Source of the DNA: Legionella fallonii LLAP-10
Lineage (GTDB): Bacteria > Pseudomonadota > Gammaproteobacteria > Legionellales > Legionellaceae
DNA length: 64,000 nucleotides
Reading direction: 5' to 3'
NCBI RefSeq assembly: GCF_000953135.1
Contig: NZ_LN614827.1
Location: 2,695,001 to 2,759,000 of the forward strand
Shown: positions 9,741-17,814 of the stretch, piece after piece
How positions within the stretch are numbered: the first letter of the stretch is position 1
How the letters are laid out: each line of letters begins with the position of its first letter
Program-made: the position numbers and the translations under genes
Notes under the pieces: model-generated
Databases searched by the model: none
What the model saw: the letters and a program-made list of their open reading frames with translations, nothing else
Told to the model about the DNA's origin: nothing

Positions 9741-10389
9741 GTTGTTTTTCCTCCAAAGGTGTAGCTAACAAATCTTTGACCAGGGCTTCTGGTTGGGTAT
9801 AACCATCGAGAGCTAATTGAAAGGGATTTTGCAGGCGAGATAAGGTCACTTTGACTACTCGAAGATGGTAATCAACTACCTTGTCAGCAATGACCATAGG
9901 GCTATTGTCTTTAAGTCTTTGCGTGATGCGTAAAACCAGATGTACTTCCCACATGTTATTGCCTATGTCTTTCACATCACTGTCTTCCATAAAGCGATAA
10001 AGACTAGCCACTTGAACTCTATTGAAGAGTTGAGCATCTTTATACGCTGCCAGTGTTTGCTCCATTAAATGTCTATGACGTGGGGTGAAGTAATAGTGGA
10101 AACTGGCGAGGTTATTAGTGAACTCACTTTTACCTGATTTGGACCAGGTATTTAAAGCAGGCATTAACGTTGCAACAAACCCTTGCACATACTCAGCAGG
10201 AATTTGCTCTGCTTTAATTAATCCACCATTTGTTGCCATTGAAGGGGTTAGCCAAAATTCATAACGATTAGGGGATTTAGCCAGAGTGATAATCAGTCCA
10301 GATACAATGAATACAAGCACTGAGATAAAGGCCAATAACAGGCGGTTGAGATGATTTAAGCTATCGATTTTCTTCCAGTAATTAAACAT
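9727..10389 (-). CDS. VirB8/TraE-like transfer protein, DUF2895/PFL_4703-like
   Basis: This bitopic inner-membrane protein of about 220 residues has one transmembrane helix near residues 20-38 (LLLAFISVLVFIVSGLI) followed by a periplasmic domain, the shape of VirB8/TraE proteins. The ATG at 10389 is preceded by AGGTGA at good spacing, so I prefer it to the upstream GTG at 10398. It overlaps the preceding DUF3487-like gene by 8 bases. It corresponds to TIGR03746 by size and order. Confidence 0.78.
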   Translation of the reverse strand: MFNYWKKIDSLNHLNRLLLAFISVLVFIVSGLIITLAKSPNRYEFWLTPSMATNGGLIKAEQIPAEYVQGFVATLMPALNTWSKSGKSEFTNNLASFHYYFTPRHRHLMEQTLAAYKDAQLFNRVQVASLYRFMEDSDVKDIGNNMWEVHLVLRITQRLKDNSPMVIADKVVDYHLRVVKVTLSRLQNPFQLALDGYTQPEALVKDLLATPLEEKQHDKV

Positions 10390-10744
10390 GAGGTTCACCT
10401 ACTAATTTGGATTTTTGCCAGATGCCTTTATGAGAAAGATAAGGCGAAGTTCTTATGCCCCAACGTGCAAACCCTAAAATGGTTTTCTTCATTAGATAAC
10501 CATAAGGTTTGCCCGCTTTTAATCGGGCAACACGCTTTGGACAAACCGTAATGGACAAAACAAAACCCACCAAAAAACCAACGCAACCAAAAGCCAATGG
10601 GTAGCCTGCAGGTATACCGCTTAAGGTAAAAAGCAAGCTAGTACCTAGTGTTGCTACAATGACAATCCAGAATAGTTCACGCAGACTTAACCCTTTGTAG
10701 GCTTCGTAATCATGAGACAGATGGCGTGATGAAGGTCGGTTCAT
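10382..10744 (-). CDS. Conjugative transfer membrane protein, DUF3487-like (TIGR03750)
   Basis: The 120-residue protein has two adjacent hydrophobic helices (about residues 26-70) and a basic C-terminal half with CPKRVARLKAGKPYGYL. It resembles the small TraL/VirB3-like component of GI-T4SS clusters. The ATG at 10744 has AGGTGG just upstream; a GTG three codons earlier is less likely. It lies between the pilin-like membrane proteins and the VirB8-like gene, the family's standard position. Confidence 0.75.
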   Translation of the reverse strand: MNRPSSRHLSHDYEAYKGLSLRELFWIVIVATLGTSLLFTLSGIPAGYPLAFGCVGFLVGFVLSITVCPKRVARLKAGKPYGYLMKKTILGFARWGIRTSPYLSHKGIWQKSKLVGEPHV

Positions 10745-10753
10745 GGCAGCCAC

Positions 10754-11140
10754 CTAAATCTTGAATTTGGTAATCATGGTGTAACCCACATAACCTGCAA
10801 CAATACTGATTGCCAGATAAGTAATACCCATCACCGCAAAAGTACCAAAGGCCACCATCGAACCGTCATTTTTCTTGGATTCCTCTATACCGTGCTGAAC
10901 TGTTGTGATGAACTTGATAAAACTCATTACCGCAGCAATAAAGAGTAATAATCCCAATCCTTGTCTAACGTAATTTCCTGTCACCGTCATCATGCTTTTA
11001 TTGCCGTCACTAATATCATCGGCATTAGAAATTTTGGGGAACCAGTTATCAGCAAACAGGGCTGGTGCGTAGTTTAAAGTGATAAAACCCGTACCGATTT
11101 TTTGCCACCATTGATTCAACTGGACGTTTTTATTTTTCAT
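10754..11140 (-). CDS. Integrating conjugative element membrane protein, DUF2976/PFL_4702-like
   Basis: The protein has about 128 residues, with two hydrophobic segments (LGLLLFIAAVMSFIKFI and AVMGITYLAISIVAGYV) after a less hydrophobic signal-like start. Such small two-helix proteins may be VirB2/pilin-like subunits in this T4SS class, which is inference. The ATG at 11140 follows a GGGGAA ribosome binding site; the longer frame lacks one and would overlap the upstream gene. Order matches TIGR03745. Confidence 0.72.
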   Translation of the reverse strand: MKNKNVQLNQWWQKIGTGFITLNYAPALFADNWFPKISNADDISDGNKSMMTVTGNYVRQGLGLLLFIAAVMSFIKFITTVQHGIEESKKNDGSMVAFGTFAVMGITYLAISIVAGYVGYTMITKFKI

Positions 11141-11142
11141 GG

Positions 11143-11406
11143 TTAATTCCCCTTTACGATTAAAATTAGAATGAATAGGCAAAGTCCCATTACAATGCGA
11201 ATTGAACGAGAGCCAAGACGAATGAGAAAACCATCCTGTTCTCTTTCTTCATTGCCCATAAAGTGATTGATGCACCAGATCACTGCGATAATGACCATCA
11301 TGATCGCGATGAACCGAATGCAACTTGAGTACACCCCAGCAGCTGTATTACCTGCCGCTTGCTTGAAGCTGGCGGCAAATGTTTTAGCGATATCCACTTT
11401 GCCCAT
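11143..11406 (-). CDS. Integrating conjugative element protein, DUF3262/PFL_4701-like
   Basis: The 87-residue protein has two hydrophobic helices (FIAIMMVIIAVIWCINHFM and IVMGLCLFILILIVKGN). The N-terminal KTFAASFKQAAG segment and length fit the TIGR03758 family. It starts two bases after the RAQPRD-like gene and ends two bases before the chosen start of the PFL_4702-like gene, so it is plainly part of the operon. It is probably a small inner-membrane or pilin-like subunit. Confidence 0.72.
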   Translation of the reverse strand: MGKVDIAKTFAASFKQAAGNTAAGVYSSCIRFIAIMMVIIAVIWCINHFMGNEEREQDGFLIRLGSRSIRIVMGLCLFILILIVKGN

Positions 11407-11408
11407 GG

Positions 11409-11735
11409 CTACTTACCAATGAAATCAAGCGCTAAAGGCTTGATAGTTTTAGGTTCGATGGCGGGCTTATTGATGTAATCAATTAGTGAATTGCGGATAA
11501 CCAATAAATCATTACGCAACCCAGGATGCGACTTGCCATCAGATCCTTCAAAAGATTCAATATGTAATTGGATTCGAGTATTAGGTTCAATTTCCGTTTG
11601 GGCTTCATCCAGCAAGGGCATGATGGCGTTGATTTGGTTAATAACTCTGACCAACGTTTGATTAAGAGCTTCTTCACTGGCCTGTGTCGCAAAGCAAGTC
11701 ATACTCAGCATTAAAATCAAAAACAATCTTTTCAT
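11409..11735 (-). CDS. RAQPRD-family integrative conjugative element protein
   Basis: The 108-residue precursor has a signal peptide (LFLILMLSMTCFATQA) and a short helical mature domain. The family usually shows an RAQPRD motif; here the matching place reads DEAQTEIEPNTRI, so the signature is degenerate and the call rests on length, signal peptide and its position just before the DUF3262-like gene. The role in transfer is unknown. Confidence 0.65.
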   Translation of the reverse strand: MKRLFLILMLSMTCFATQASEEALNQTLVRVINQINAIMPLLDEAQTEIEPNTRIQLHIESFEGSDGKSHPGLRNDLLVIRNSLIDYINKPAIEPKTIKPLALDFIGK

Positions 11736-11744
11736 TTTTTCTCC

Positions 11745-12443
11745 TTACAAATATTTCTTAAAGCGACTGGCTGTAATGGAAACCATCACACTTAATAAGA
11801 TACTGACGGGTACGAACATTAGTGCTGGGGTAATACACAAAGGAACTGCTAGCCATAAGGCCAATAACATCAGCAAACCACGTTTGAAGTAGCGATTTAA
11901 TTGATGAAATACATATGAGGACTCACGTCCCAACGAGGCGGTGCGAATGGCTCGTTGATTCAAACCATCGACCAAACCTGCTGTCATAGCTAAAGCAAAT
12001 AATGGAATGCTTGCCAGAAGAATCATCAGCTTGATAAACATCACATGAGCAGTCAGGCTGATAAGTAACCCAACTTGTTTTGTAGTGGTAAATAAGTCAT
12101 CTACTATCTGATCTAATTCAGAGTTGTTTTCTGGTAAGACGGTATTCAATTCACTTTTAATAACGGTAGTAACTTTTCCTACTTTGTCGGTCATTTTTTC
12201 AGTTGGTATTGCGGTAACCCATGACTTGAAGTGCTCAGCCACTGAAGCATCATTAAATTCTGCGACTGCACTCGTTTGTTGTTTGGATAGTTCATAGATG
12301 GTTTGCCAGGCTGAATCAAAGCCATTCATTCCCCATAGACTCAATGCCCAACCCAATAAAATCAACCAACCGATAAAGACAAGTAACAGCAAGCTCATGA
12401 TGATTCTTTTGGATTTCTTTTGGGTTTGAGTTTTTATTGCCAT
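11745..12443 (-). CDS. Integrating conjugative element membrane protein, DUF4400/PFL_4697-like
   Basis: The 232-residue protein has four hydrophobic stretches, at about residues 17-35, 130-155, 190-207 and 208-226, and a soluble loop between the first two, typical of the TIGR03747 (PFL_4697) family. The N-terminus is strongly basic (KTQTQKKSKR), predicting a cytoplasmic end. It overlaps the preceding gene by 10 bases. No enzymatic motif is visible. Confidence 0.72.
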   Translation of the reverse strand: MAIKTQTQKKSKRIIMSLLLLVFIGWLILLGWALSLWGMNGFDSAWQTIYELSKQQTSAVAEFNDASVAEHFKSWVTAIPTEKMTDKVGKVTTVIKSELNTVLPENNSELDQIVDDLFTTTKQVGLLISLTAHVMFIKLMILLASIPLFALAMTAGLVDGLNQRAIRTASLGRESSYVFHQLNRYFKRGLLMLLALWLAVPLCITPALMFVPVSILLSVMVSITASRFKKYL

Positions 12444-12892
12444 ATCTCACCTTTATTAAAAATCAGTGGGTAATGGCTTTCTTTGAAGATGGCTAAGAGG
12501 TCATCTACATCAGCAGGCAATAATGGTGCTTTGATTAATTCCTGAAGTTCCAGCAGACTGGAACTGCTGTCTATATTAGTAATAAAACCCAGAGCATTTA
12601 TCTTTTCTAACTCTTGTGCATGATCCTTTAACCATTGACGAGATACAGCATCATCGCCAATGATAAAAATAGAATAAGAAAAGTTAATTAATTCTAATTT
12701 GCGTTTTAATACTTTGCCCACTGTTGCTTTGCTGGTCGCAGGTAATCGCGCATCCAGTTTTGCCTGAAGTTTCAGTGATTCTTCTGTGAGTTGCTCTTGC
12801 GATTCTTTGATGTAGTGTTCCATATCGATGACTTGATAGGCATAGCAGGAAGTAATCATCAATAAACCTGCAATTAGTGATATCTTTCTCAT
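12434..12892 (-). CDS. Integrating conjugative element protein, DUF2859/PFL_4695-like
   Basis: The ATG at 12892 has a strong GGGGAGG ribosome binding site and opens a signal peptide (MRKISLIAGLLMITSCYA). The mature protein of about 135 residues has an alternating alpha/beta pattern with LINFSYSIFIIGDDAVSRQW, resembling DUF2859/TIGR03765 periplasmic proteins of these islands. The cysteine near the signal cleavage site could alternatively be a weak lipobox. It lies one base after the TIGR03759-like gene. Confidence 0.75.
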   Translation of the reverse strand: MRKISLIAGLLMITSCYAYQVIDMEHYIKESQEQLTEESLKLQAKLDARLPATSKATVGKVLKRKLELINFSYSIFIIGDDAVSRQWLKDHAQELEKINALGFITNIDSSSSLLELQELIKAPLLPADVDDLLAIFKESHYPLIFNKGEIWQ

Positions 12893-12893
12893 C

Positions 12894-13748
12894 TTAAAAC
12901 CTCCCCAGATCAACAACGCTAGAACTGCCGTTTTTAGAAAGTAATAACAATGGGGTGGTTTTTTTATTAGCCTTTAGAGATTGATAATTCAGGTCGCCAT
13001 GATTGAGCGTAAGACGACCACTGTTTATCAGATGTTGTGGGATTTGATGTTTGTTAGCCCATAATTGAATTGATAAATCATCACTATCTAACAGCATGAG
13101 GTGTAAGCGAGTATCAGGAGTATTTTCAATTGCTTCAGTTAAAATCATCAAAATAGTTTTGACTGCTTCATCTGGTTTCATGAACAGATAAAGGATGTCT
13201 CCCTGATTTAGTTGAACAGACTTATGGGCATAGGGTGAGTAAGGAGATGGATCAAAATCACCAACAACAGGTACATTGGCAAAGAGCTTGTTATAGGCTT
13301 TATAAAATGCATTATTCCAGGCAATATTTTTAGAGACTTTCTGGGCTTCCTGAGCTGCTGCAAGTTCTGCAAAATGATTGCGTTCGTCTTCATTTCTGGC
13401 ATTAAGCCCCAGTATATCCAGTGGGGTTTGTCTTAATCCCTGATAATAGATCTTGCTGCGATTCTTCATGAGGAATACATAACGCTTTTCTTCCTCAAGG
13501 GTTAACTCCCAAACTTTGGCTTCATGAAGTTGTTGTTCATTGAGCTTTAATTTGTTTACGTCTTGCTCCAAAGTTAGATCGTCATTATTTACTGTTAACC
13601 CAGCTCTCGCTAAAGTTTGATCTTGTGCACTTTGAGTATTCAATGGTTGAGTATTCAATGGTTGAGTATTAATGCCAGGGATATTCAATTCAGCGTGTAC
13701 TGTATGAGTTGATAACAAAGTGAGAGTGAGTACTGTTTGTTTAAACAT
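12894..13748 (-). CDS. Integrating conjugative element protein, TIGR03759/PFL_4693-like
   Basis: The precursor of about 284 residues has a signal peptide (MFKQTVLTLTLLSTHTVHA). The conserved block LTLEEEKRYVFLMKNR followed by PLDILGLNARNEDER is the part I recognise from the TIGR03759 family. A short internal repeat (NTQPL twice, then NTQSA) follows the signal peptide and is also visible as a DNA repeat near 13640-13670. The ATG at 13748 with AAGGTGAG upstream is better than the GTG at 13757. It overlaps the upstream gene by 8 bases. Confidence 0.8.
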   Translation of the reverse strand: MFKQTVLTLTLLSTHTVHAELNIPGINTQPLNTQPLNTQSAQDQTLARAGLTVNNDDLTLEQDVNKLKLNEQQLHEAKVWELTLEEEKRYVFLMKNRSKIYYQGLRQTPLDILGLNARNEDERNHFAELAAAQEAQKVSKNIAWNNAFYKAYNKLFANVPVVGDFDPSPYSPYAHKSVQLNQGDILYLFMKPDEAVKTILMILTEAIENTPDTRLHLMLLDSDDLSIQLWANKHQIPQHLINSGRLTLNHGDLNYQSLKANKKTTPLLLLSKNGSSSVVDLGRF

Positions 13749-14352
13749 GTTGCTCACCTTGTTCCATATTCACTGGAACACGATCTTTATTACTGTTTTC
13801 AAATACAAGGTGTTGCCTCCCAAAATCAATTTCTAAAACAGACCATCCAGCCAGGGTATCTCCTCTTTCCATTGGGACAGTTTTAAAATCATAGATAACA
13901 CTAGCTACACTGACTTGTTGAATGCTGTCTATGCTCAGAACTTTAAAGGGCAAAACAGTAACGGGTAGATATTTGATGGGGTGTTCTTTCTTATCCAGAG
14001 TGTTAACGACCTTATGGATAGTATCGAGCTTCTGGGTTAATTCTGATCTGCTTTCAAGTACCAACTGATTTAATTTGCTTTCATCTGTAGATTTCAATTG
14101 TTCAATTAATCCGGCCAGTTTATTAAAATCCTGATTGATGGAACTTAAATCAATTTTTTCTACTGGCTTTTTAATTTCTGTTTGAAGAGTAATGAGTTGA
14201 GATTGAATGTCGTTTAAACGAGAACTAATGACATCATTGTCTGTTGTACTGTCATTCGAATGCATTGCTCCAAGGACAATGCCACTAACAATCGCTACAT
14301 TAACTAATGCAATAAATACCCATTTATTCACAGGTTTATTAAATGAAATCAT
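13741..14352 (-). CDS. Coiled-coil membrane-anchored protein of the transfer operon
   Basis: The 203-residue protein has one N-terminal transmembrane helix (WVFIALVNVAIVSGIVLGA), a coiled coil at about residues 40-110 and a small C-terminal beta-rich domain (ERGDTLAGWSVLEIDF). Topology suggests a single-pass protein with a periplasmic domain. Its position between the PilL2-like and TIGR03759-like genes, with 4- and 8-base overlaps, ties it to the transfer module. I do not assign a named family. Confidence 0.7.
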   Translation of the reverse strand: MISFNKPVNKWVFIALVNVAIVSGIVLGAMHSNDSTTDNDVISSRLNDIQSQLITLQTEIKKPVEKIDLSSINQDFNKLAGLIEQLKSTDESKLNQLVLESRSELTQKLDTIHKVVNTLDKKEHPIKYLPVTVLPFKVLSIDSIQQVSVASVIYDFKTVPMERGDTLAGWSVLEIDFGRQHLVFENSNKDRVPVNMEQGEQHV

Positions 14353-14795
14353 GATTTACTCCTTACTATTTTTTTAACAACAGATTGATAGCCAGGTTTC
14401 AATTTGAAATTCACTTCCCGTAGCAACGGATTAACAACCAGCAAAAAGACTTGCTGTCCCGCAAGTACTTCAAGTCCATCTTTAACGCTTAAAGGGCCTA
14501 AATTTCTATCGATTTGAGGTAAGGTCTGCAGCATTACTGCCTGCAAACTTTGGGGTTGCTTTTCTTTTACAGCTAAGGAATAACCAGAGTATTGCAACCA
14601 CCATTTTATTGCCTGACCAACAGTTTTAACTTCTTGGGGGAAATGAATTTGTTGCACTGCCAATAAAGGATTAACTTGAGCAGCTAAAGGTTTATTAGCG
14701 ACTGTTGCATAACGATTAATCTGAGTAACATCTGCCAGCGCGTGGGTCGTAAAAGTTAAGATGCTTAGTGAAGTAGCAAGTAACAATTTGAACAT
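14349..14795 (-). CDS. PilL2-like type IV pilus protein of PFGI-1-class elements
   Basis: The 148-residue precursor has a signal peptide (LLLATSLSILTFTTHALA). The mature part shows INRYATVANKPLAAQVNPL, then FPQEVKTVGQAIKWWLQYSGY and DRNLGPLSVKDGLEVLAG, the pattern of the N-terminal domain of PilL2 in PFGI-1-type islands. No other type IV pilus genes follow, so here it is probably an accessory envelope protein. The ATG at 14795 follows GGAG; the frame extends four codons further upstream. Confidence 0.68.
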   Translation of the reverse strand: MFKLLLATSLSILTFTTHALADVTQINRYATVANKPLAAQVNPLLAVQQIHFPQEVKTVGQAIKWWLQYSGYSLAVKEKQPQSLQAVMLQTLPQIDRNLGPLSVKDGLEVLAGQQVFLLVVNPLLREVNFKLKPGYQSVVKKIVRSKS

Positions 14796-14833
14796 AACAA
14801 ACTCCATCAGGGCTTCATGCCCTGAGTTGATAA

Positions 14834-15043
14834 TTAATTGGTTTCTGAAACAATTTCTTGCTGTGTGACAATCTCAGGATTAGCCTTCTTCCTTAAATAG
14901 ATTTCTTTGCGATCAACATCCACATTTGACGGCGCATGAATCCCTACCGCAATGTGACCTCTACGAACGTATAAAATTTTGATTTGAATCTGGCCTTTGT
15001 CTATGAGGATTTCCTCTCCAACACGGCGGGTAAGTACTAGCAT
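14834..15043 (-). CDS. lvrC: CsrA-like RNA-binding regulator LvrC
   Basis: The 69-residue protein has the CsrA signature MLVLTRRVGEEILI at the N-terminus and GIHAPSNVDVDRKEIY at residues 34-49, keeping the arginine of the RNA-binding patch. CsrA proteins bind GGA motifs in mRNA leaders. In Legionella, CsrA-like genes of the lvr block are associated with T4SS islands and are thought to control them; that role is from knowledge of the family, not shown here. It lies directly between lvrB and the first transfer gene. Confidence 0.9.
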   Translation of the reverse strand: MLVLTRRVGEEILIDKGQIQIKILYVRRGHIAVGIHAPSNVDVDRKEIYLRKKANPEIVTQQEIVSETN

Positions 15044-15062
15044 GGCAACACTCCTGTTTTGA

Positions 15063-15545
15063 TTAACTGTTTAATTTTTTTAACATGGCTTTGATATGCA
15101 TCTCAGCGACTTCACGGCTCGCTGGTTTGTTGGAATCTTGATTCATAGGGCGAGGAATTCTGCGACCCTGGATTGCTTTACAATCTTCAATAAACTGAGG
15201 CAGTGTTGGTGGATACCCTCTCCCCTCACGAAGCATGAGCAAAACTTCTTTCAAAATTTGATTATCAAAACGCAATAAAGCGTCAAACCACTCTTTTTTA
15301 GCACCAGCCAACCCACGTTCGTTTTGGAAATTACTCCACCAGATATGGCCATAAATCGCTCCAAGCCTGCTAAACAGGGTATCAATCCGCTTGTCATGAA
15401 CTTCTGGGGTTGCTGAACTGGACGACGTTGCTTGTGTTTGATTGCCCGGATTCTTCTTCGTTGAAATCGAAGTCCGTGTCTCCACATGAGTCCCAGAAAA
15501 TTTCGATTGCAGATTTTTTTGCATGAGTTGTTGTATGTTTTGCAT
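15063..15545 (-). CDS. lvrB: LvrB-like protein
   Basis: This protein of about 160 residues has a basic Ser/Thr/Gln-rich N-terminus (to about residue 60) and a helical C-terminal domain with RLGAIYGHIWWSNFQNERG and GYPPTLPQFIEDCK. That resembles Legionella LvrB and replication-associated proteins of conjugative islands. The start at 15545 has AGGAG upstream; the frame continues 13 codons further. It overlaps the end of lvrA by about 150 bases in another frame, which is long for a bacterial overlap. Function is unknown. Confidence 0.7.
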   Translation of the reverse strand: MQNIQQLMQKNLQSKFSGTHVETRTSISTKKNPGNQTQATSSSSATPEVHDKRIDTLFSRLGAIYGHIWWSNFQNERGLAGAKKEWFDALLRFDNQILKEVLLMLREGRGYPPTLPQFIEDCKAIQGRRIPRPMNQDSNKPASREVAEMHIKAMLKKLNS

Positions 15546-16287
15546 TGCTACGCTCCTGTTTTCTGACAGAGGAAATTTCATCATCCCAGCAGTGTTGGGC
15601 TAACCAGTTGGCAGGGTACTTCCATGGAGGAACCCAATCACCTGCAAATGCTTGCTCATCCCAATTCTTCACTTGTGCAATCAAAGCGCTGATTATTTTG
15701 TCCACTAGAAAATCATCGGGATTGATTTGTTTAAACTCCTGCCACGCTTTTTGTTTGGATTTTTTGCTTGGGTAATGCGACCAAAATTTTTCAAATTGCG
15801 TAAATAAATATAAATAATTATTCTCTTTATGAGGTATGTCGGCTTTTGCACATTTAGCTATGTCGGCTTTAACTGGTTTAAAGTTCGATTGGCTATTATT
15901 ATCAAGGACTTCTTGAAATTCAGGACTGATGCCTTGCTGTGACGGCTTTGTGACGGCTTTTTTCTGGACATAATAATCCCTTGTCGCTAAAAGGCATTTT
16001 AAAATTAATTGATGATCTCTGGATTGGAATTTAATAAGACCCGCTCTTTCAAGACCAGCGATTGCACGGCGTGTTTGTGCACGAGAAAAGCTAACACTTT
16101 TGATGCCTTGATGTGGTTCGATATACAGTTGTTCAGCAATTGATTGATAGCTTATCCCCCTATCAATTCCCACTATCCCGGTTTTCACATTCATATAAGG
16201 CCTAATCCCTCTAAAATAAGCTAATTGCTGAATGTGCGGTAAGCCACACAATGCAACCATCTCGTTGTCATTAACAGTGAACTCCAT
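15394..16287 (-). CDS. lvrA: LvrA-like regulatory/replication protein
   Basis: In this 297-residue protein, the first 110 residues look like a winged-helix DNA-binding domain (SFSRAQTRRAIAGLERAGLI). A Lys/Trp-rich region (FWSHYPSKKSKQKAWQEFKQI) follows, reminiscent of phage-type replication-initiation proteins. It is the first gene of the minus-strand operon, divergent from the repressor gene lvrR, as in lvr blocks of Legionella islands. The last 50 codons are overlapped by lvrB in another frame; the tail from about residue 245 is low in conserved character. Confidence 0.72.
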   Translation of the reverse strand: MEFTVNDNEMVALCGLPHIQQLAYFRGIRPYMNVKTGIVGIDRGISYQSIAEQLYIEPHQGIKSVSFSRAQTRRAIAGLERAGLIKFQSRDHQLILKCLLATRDYYVQKKAVTKPSQQGISPEFQEVLDNNSQSNFKPVKADIAKCAKADIPHKENNYLYLFTQFEKFWSHYPSKKSKQKAWQEFKQINPDDFLVDKIISALIAQVKNWDEQAFAGDWVPPWKYPANWLAQHCWDDEISSVRKQERSNAKHTTTHAKKSAIEIFWDSCGDTDFDFNEEESGQSNTSNVVQFSNPRSS

Positions 16288-16366
16288 TGCTCCCTCTTCT
16301 TCCGTTGACTTAATTAATCATCAATTTTGCTGTATGTTATATTTTGAAAATTAACGACCCATATTA

Positions 16367-16383
16367 ATGCTCTTAATGAGCAT
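16367..16383. promoter_or_regulatory. Inverted repeat in the lvrA-lvrR intergenic region
   Basis: Perfect 6-base arms ATGCTC/GAGCAT are separated by TTAAT, lying between the divergent lvrA and lvrR starts. A further GAGC half-site sits at 16397-16400. Placement and symmetry are what a Cro/CI-type repressor operator needs; LvrR binding is inference. Confidence 0.45.
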
Positions 16384-16418
16384 AATTACTCAAATCGAGC
16401 AACTATAATTAGAACTTA

Positions 16419-16437
16419 ACACATATTGAGAATGTGT
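16419..16437. promoter_or_regulatory. Second inverted repeat in the lvrA-lvrR intergenic region
   Basis: The arms ACACAT/ATGTGT are separated by seven bases, about 50 bases before the lvrR start. The sequence differs from the first repeat, so it may serve a different regulator or be coincidental. Confidence 0.35.
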
Positions 16438-16486
16438 CAATATCTGGTATCATATTTATTAAGTATTTTTATGGACGTAACATGGA

Positions 16487-17170
16487 ATGAACATCAAAGA
16501 GAAAATAGGACAACGAATTAGGCATGAACGAACCACCAAAGGCCTAACGAGAAAGGCTCTGGCAGAGCTAACAGAGGATTTAAAAGTCTCTCGCATCAAC
16601 AATTACGAACGCGGCGAAAGAACCCCTGGCCCCGAAGAAATCAAACAACTAGCTAAAGCACTAGAGGTTTCACCATCCTTTTTAATGTGTTTGTCCGATG
16701 ACAAACAAGGAAGATTAAATAAAACTCCTGGCTTGGGTGCTCTAATTCCAGTGCTGGATTACAAGCAGGCTGCAAATCCTGCGCTATTTATTCAACAAAT
16801 CAAAGAGGAGCACTACTCTGAAAAGGTTGCATTAATCCCAGTTAGTTCAGGACTGACTGAGCGTATCGGTCCAAATGCCTTTGCGATGGAAGTGAGGGAT
16901 GACAGTATGACTCCAGAATTCAGAGTGAATGATGTGCTCATCATTGATCCTGATACTACTCCAAATCCAGGAGATTTTGTGGTGGCTAAGCTTGATTCTG
17001 AAAATGAAGTGATTATTCGCAAATATAAGCAGCTTTCTGCTTCTAAAACATCTCCAGCATTTGAATTAATTGCGCTTAATGAAGATTGGGCAAGTGTTCG
17101 AGTCGATCCCGATACCAGCTGTGAATTAGTTGGGTCGGTTATAAGTCTAAATAGATTTATTAAATTATGA
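16487..17170 (+). CDS. lvrR: Cro/CI-type repressor with S24 peptidase domain, LvrR
   Basis: In this 227-residue protein, residues 1-70 form an XRE helix-turn-helix (RKALAELTEDLKVSRINNYE) and residues about 95-220 an S24/LexA-like domain. The latter has the serine in VRDDSMTPEF and the lysine region in AKLDSENEVIIRKY. Such repressors hold conjugative islands silent until DNA damage triggers self-cleavage; an obvious Ala-Gly cleavage site is not visible. It is transcribed away from the lvrA operon. The ribosome binding site is weak. Confidence 0.85.
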   Translation: MNIKEKIGQRIRHERTTKGLTRKALAELTEDLKVSRINNYERGERTPGPEEIKQLAKALEVSPSFLMCLSDDKQGRLNKTPGLGALIPVLDYKQAANPALFIQQIKEEHYSEKVALIPVSSGLTERIGPNAFAMEVRDDSMTPEFRVNDVLIIDPDTTPNPGDFVVAKLDSENEVIIRKYKQLSASKTSPAFELIALNEDWASVRVDPDTSCELVGSVISLNRFIKL

Positions 17171-17199
17171 CCTGTTAAGGATGAGTCCAAGGATAATTA

Positions 17200-17814
17200 A
17201 TGAAACCGATTTTGATAAACCTACCCATGCCGATAATAACCCCCAGGTTATTAATAAGACCCACCCAAGTAAATGACGGTAAGGCAGTGAATGCCGCTAT
17301 TTTAGAATCCTATGAAGAACTCCATCGATTTATGGATTGGGCTAAAACAAAGCCCTCTGTAGAAGACTCAGAAGAACAGGCTCGACTCGCTGCTGCCAAC
17401 TGGATTCTAAAGAGAAATGAAGAACCGTGGCTTCAACTATTTATTTATGACAAAACCACCGGAGAATTTATTGGCGGAACTGGCTTTCATCATATTATTT
17501 GGGAAGTACCCTCTGTTGAGACAGGATATTGGATACGCAGCTCTCGTGCAAAAGAAGGTTTGATGACCGAAGCGATTAATGCCATTACACAATATGCGTT
17601 CAAACAATTAGGCGTAAAACGAATGGCCATTACCTGTGACCTTGATAATAGCAGAAGTCGAATGATTCCCGAGCGACTGAATTACACCTTAGAGGCAACC
17701 CTAAAATCAAATAGAAAAAAACCAATTACAGGTGAAATCAGCGATACCCTTGTCTACGCAAAATATGATCTTGATAATCTACCCAATCTAAACGTGAATT
17801 GGCCTACAGAATGA
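17200..17814 (+). CDS. GNAT acetyltransferase, RimJ/RimL type
   Basis: The 204-residue protein has the family pattern TPRLLIRPTQVNDGKAVNAA near the N-terminus, FIGGTGFHHI and ETGYWIRSSRAKEGLMTEAI in the core, and a C-terminal KRMAITCDLDNSRSRMIPERL. The acetyl-CoA loop (usually R/Q-x-x-G-x-G/A) reads RAKEGLM. Substrate cannot be deduced; the family includes ribosomal-protein and small-molecule acetylases. It lies 29 bases after lvrR and its stop overlaps the next acetyltransferase start, so the two form a short operon. Confidence 0.85.
   Translation: MKPILINLPMPIITPRLLIRPTQVNDGKAVNAAILESYEELHRFMDWAKTKPSVEDSEEQARLAAANWILKRNEEPWLQLFIYDKTTGEFIGGTGFHHIIWEVPSVETGYWIRSSRAKEGLMTEAINAITQYAFKQLGVKRMAITCDLDNSRSRMIPERLNYTLEATLKSNRKKPITGEISDTLVYAKYDLDNLPNLNVNWPTE

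Noticed and set aside
487..15043. Transfer operon as an Lvh or Dot/Icm secretion system
   Set aside because: The gene order and protein types (RAQPRD, DUF3262, DUF2976, DUF3487, DUF2895, DUF3438, PFL_4705-like, TraC-like) are those of GI-T4SS/PFGI-1 islands, not lvhB or dot/icm genes; only the lvr regulatory block is shared.
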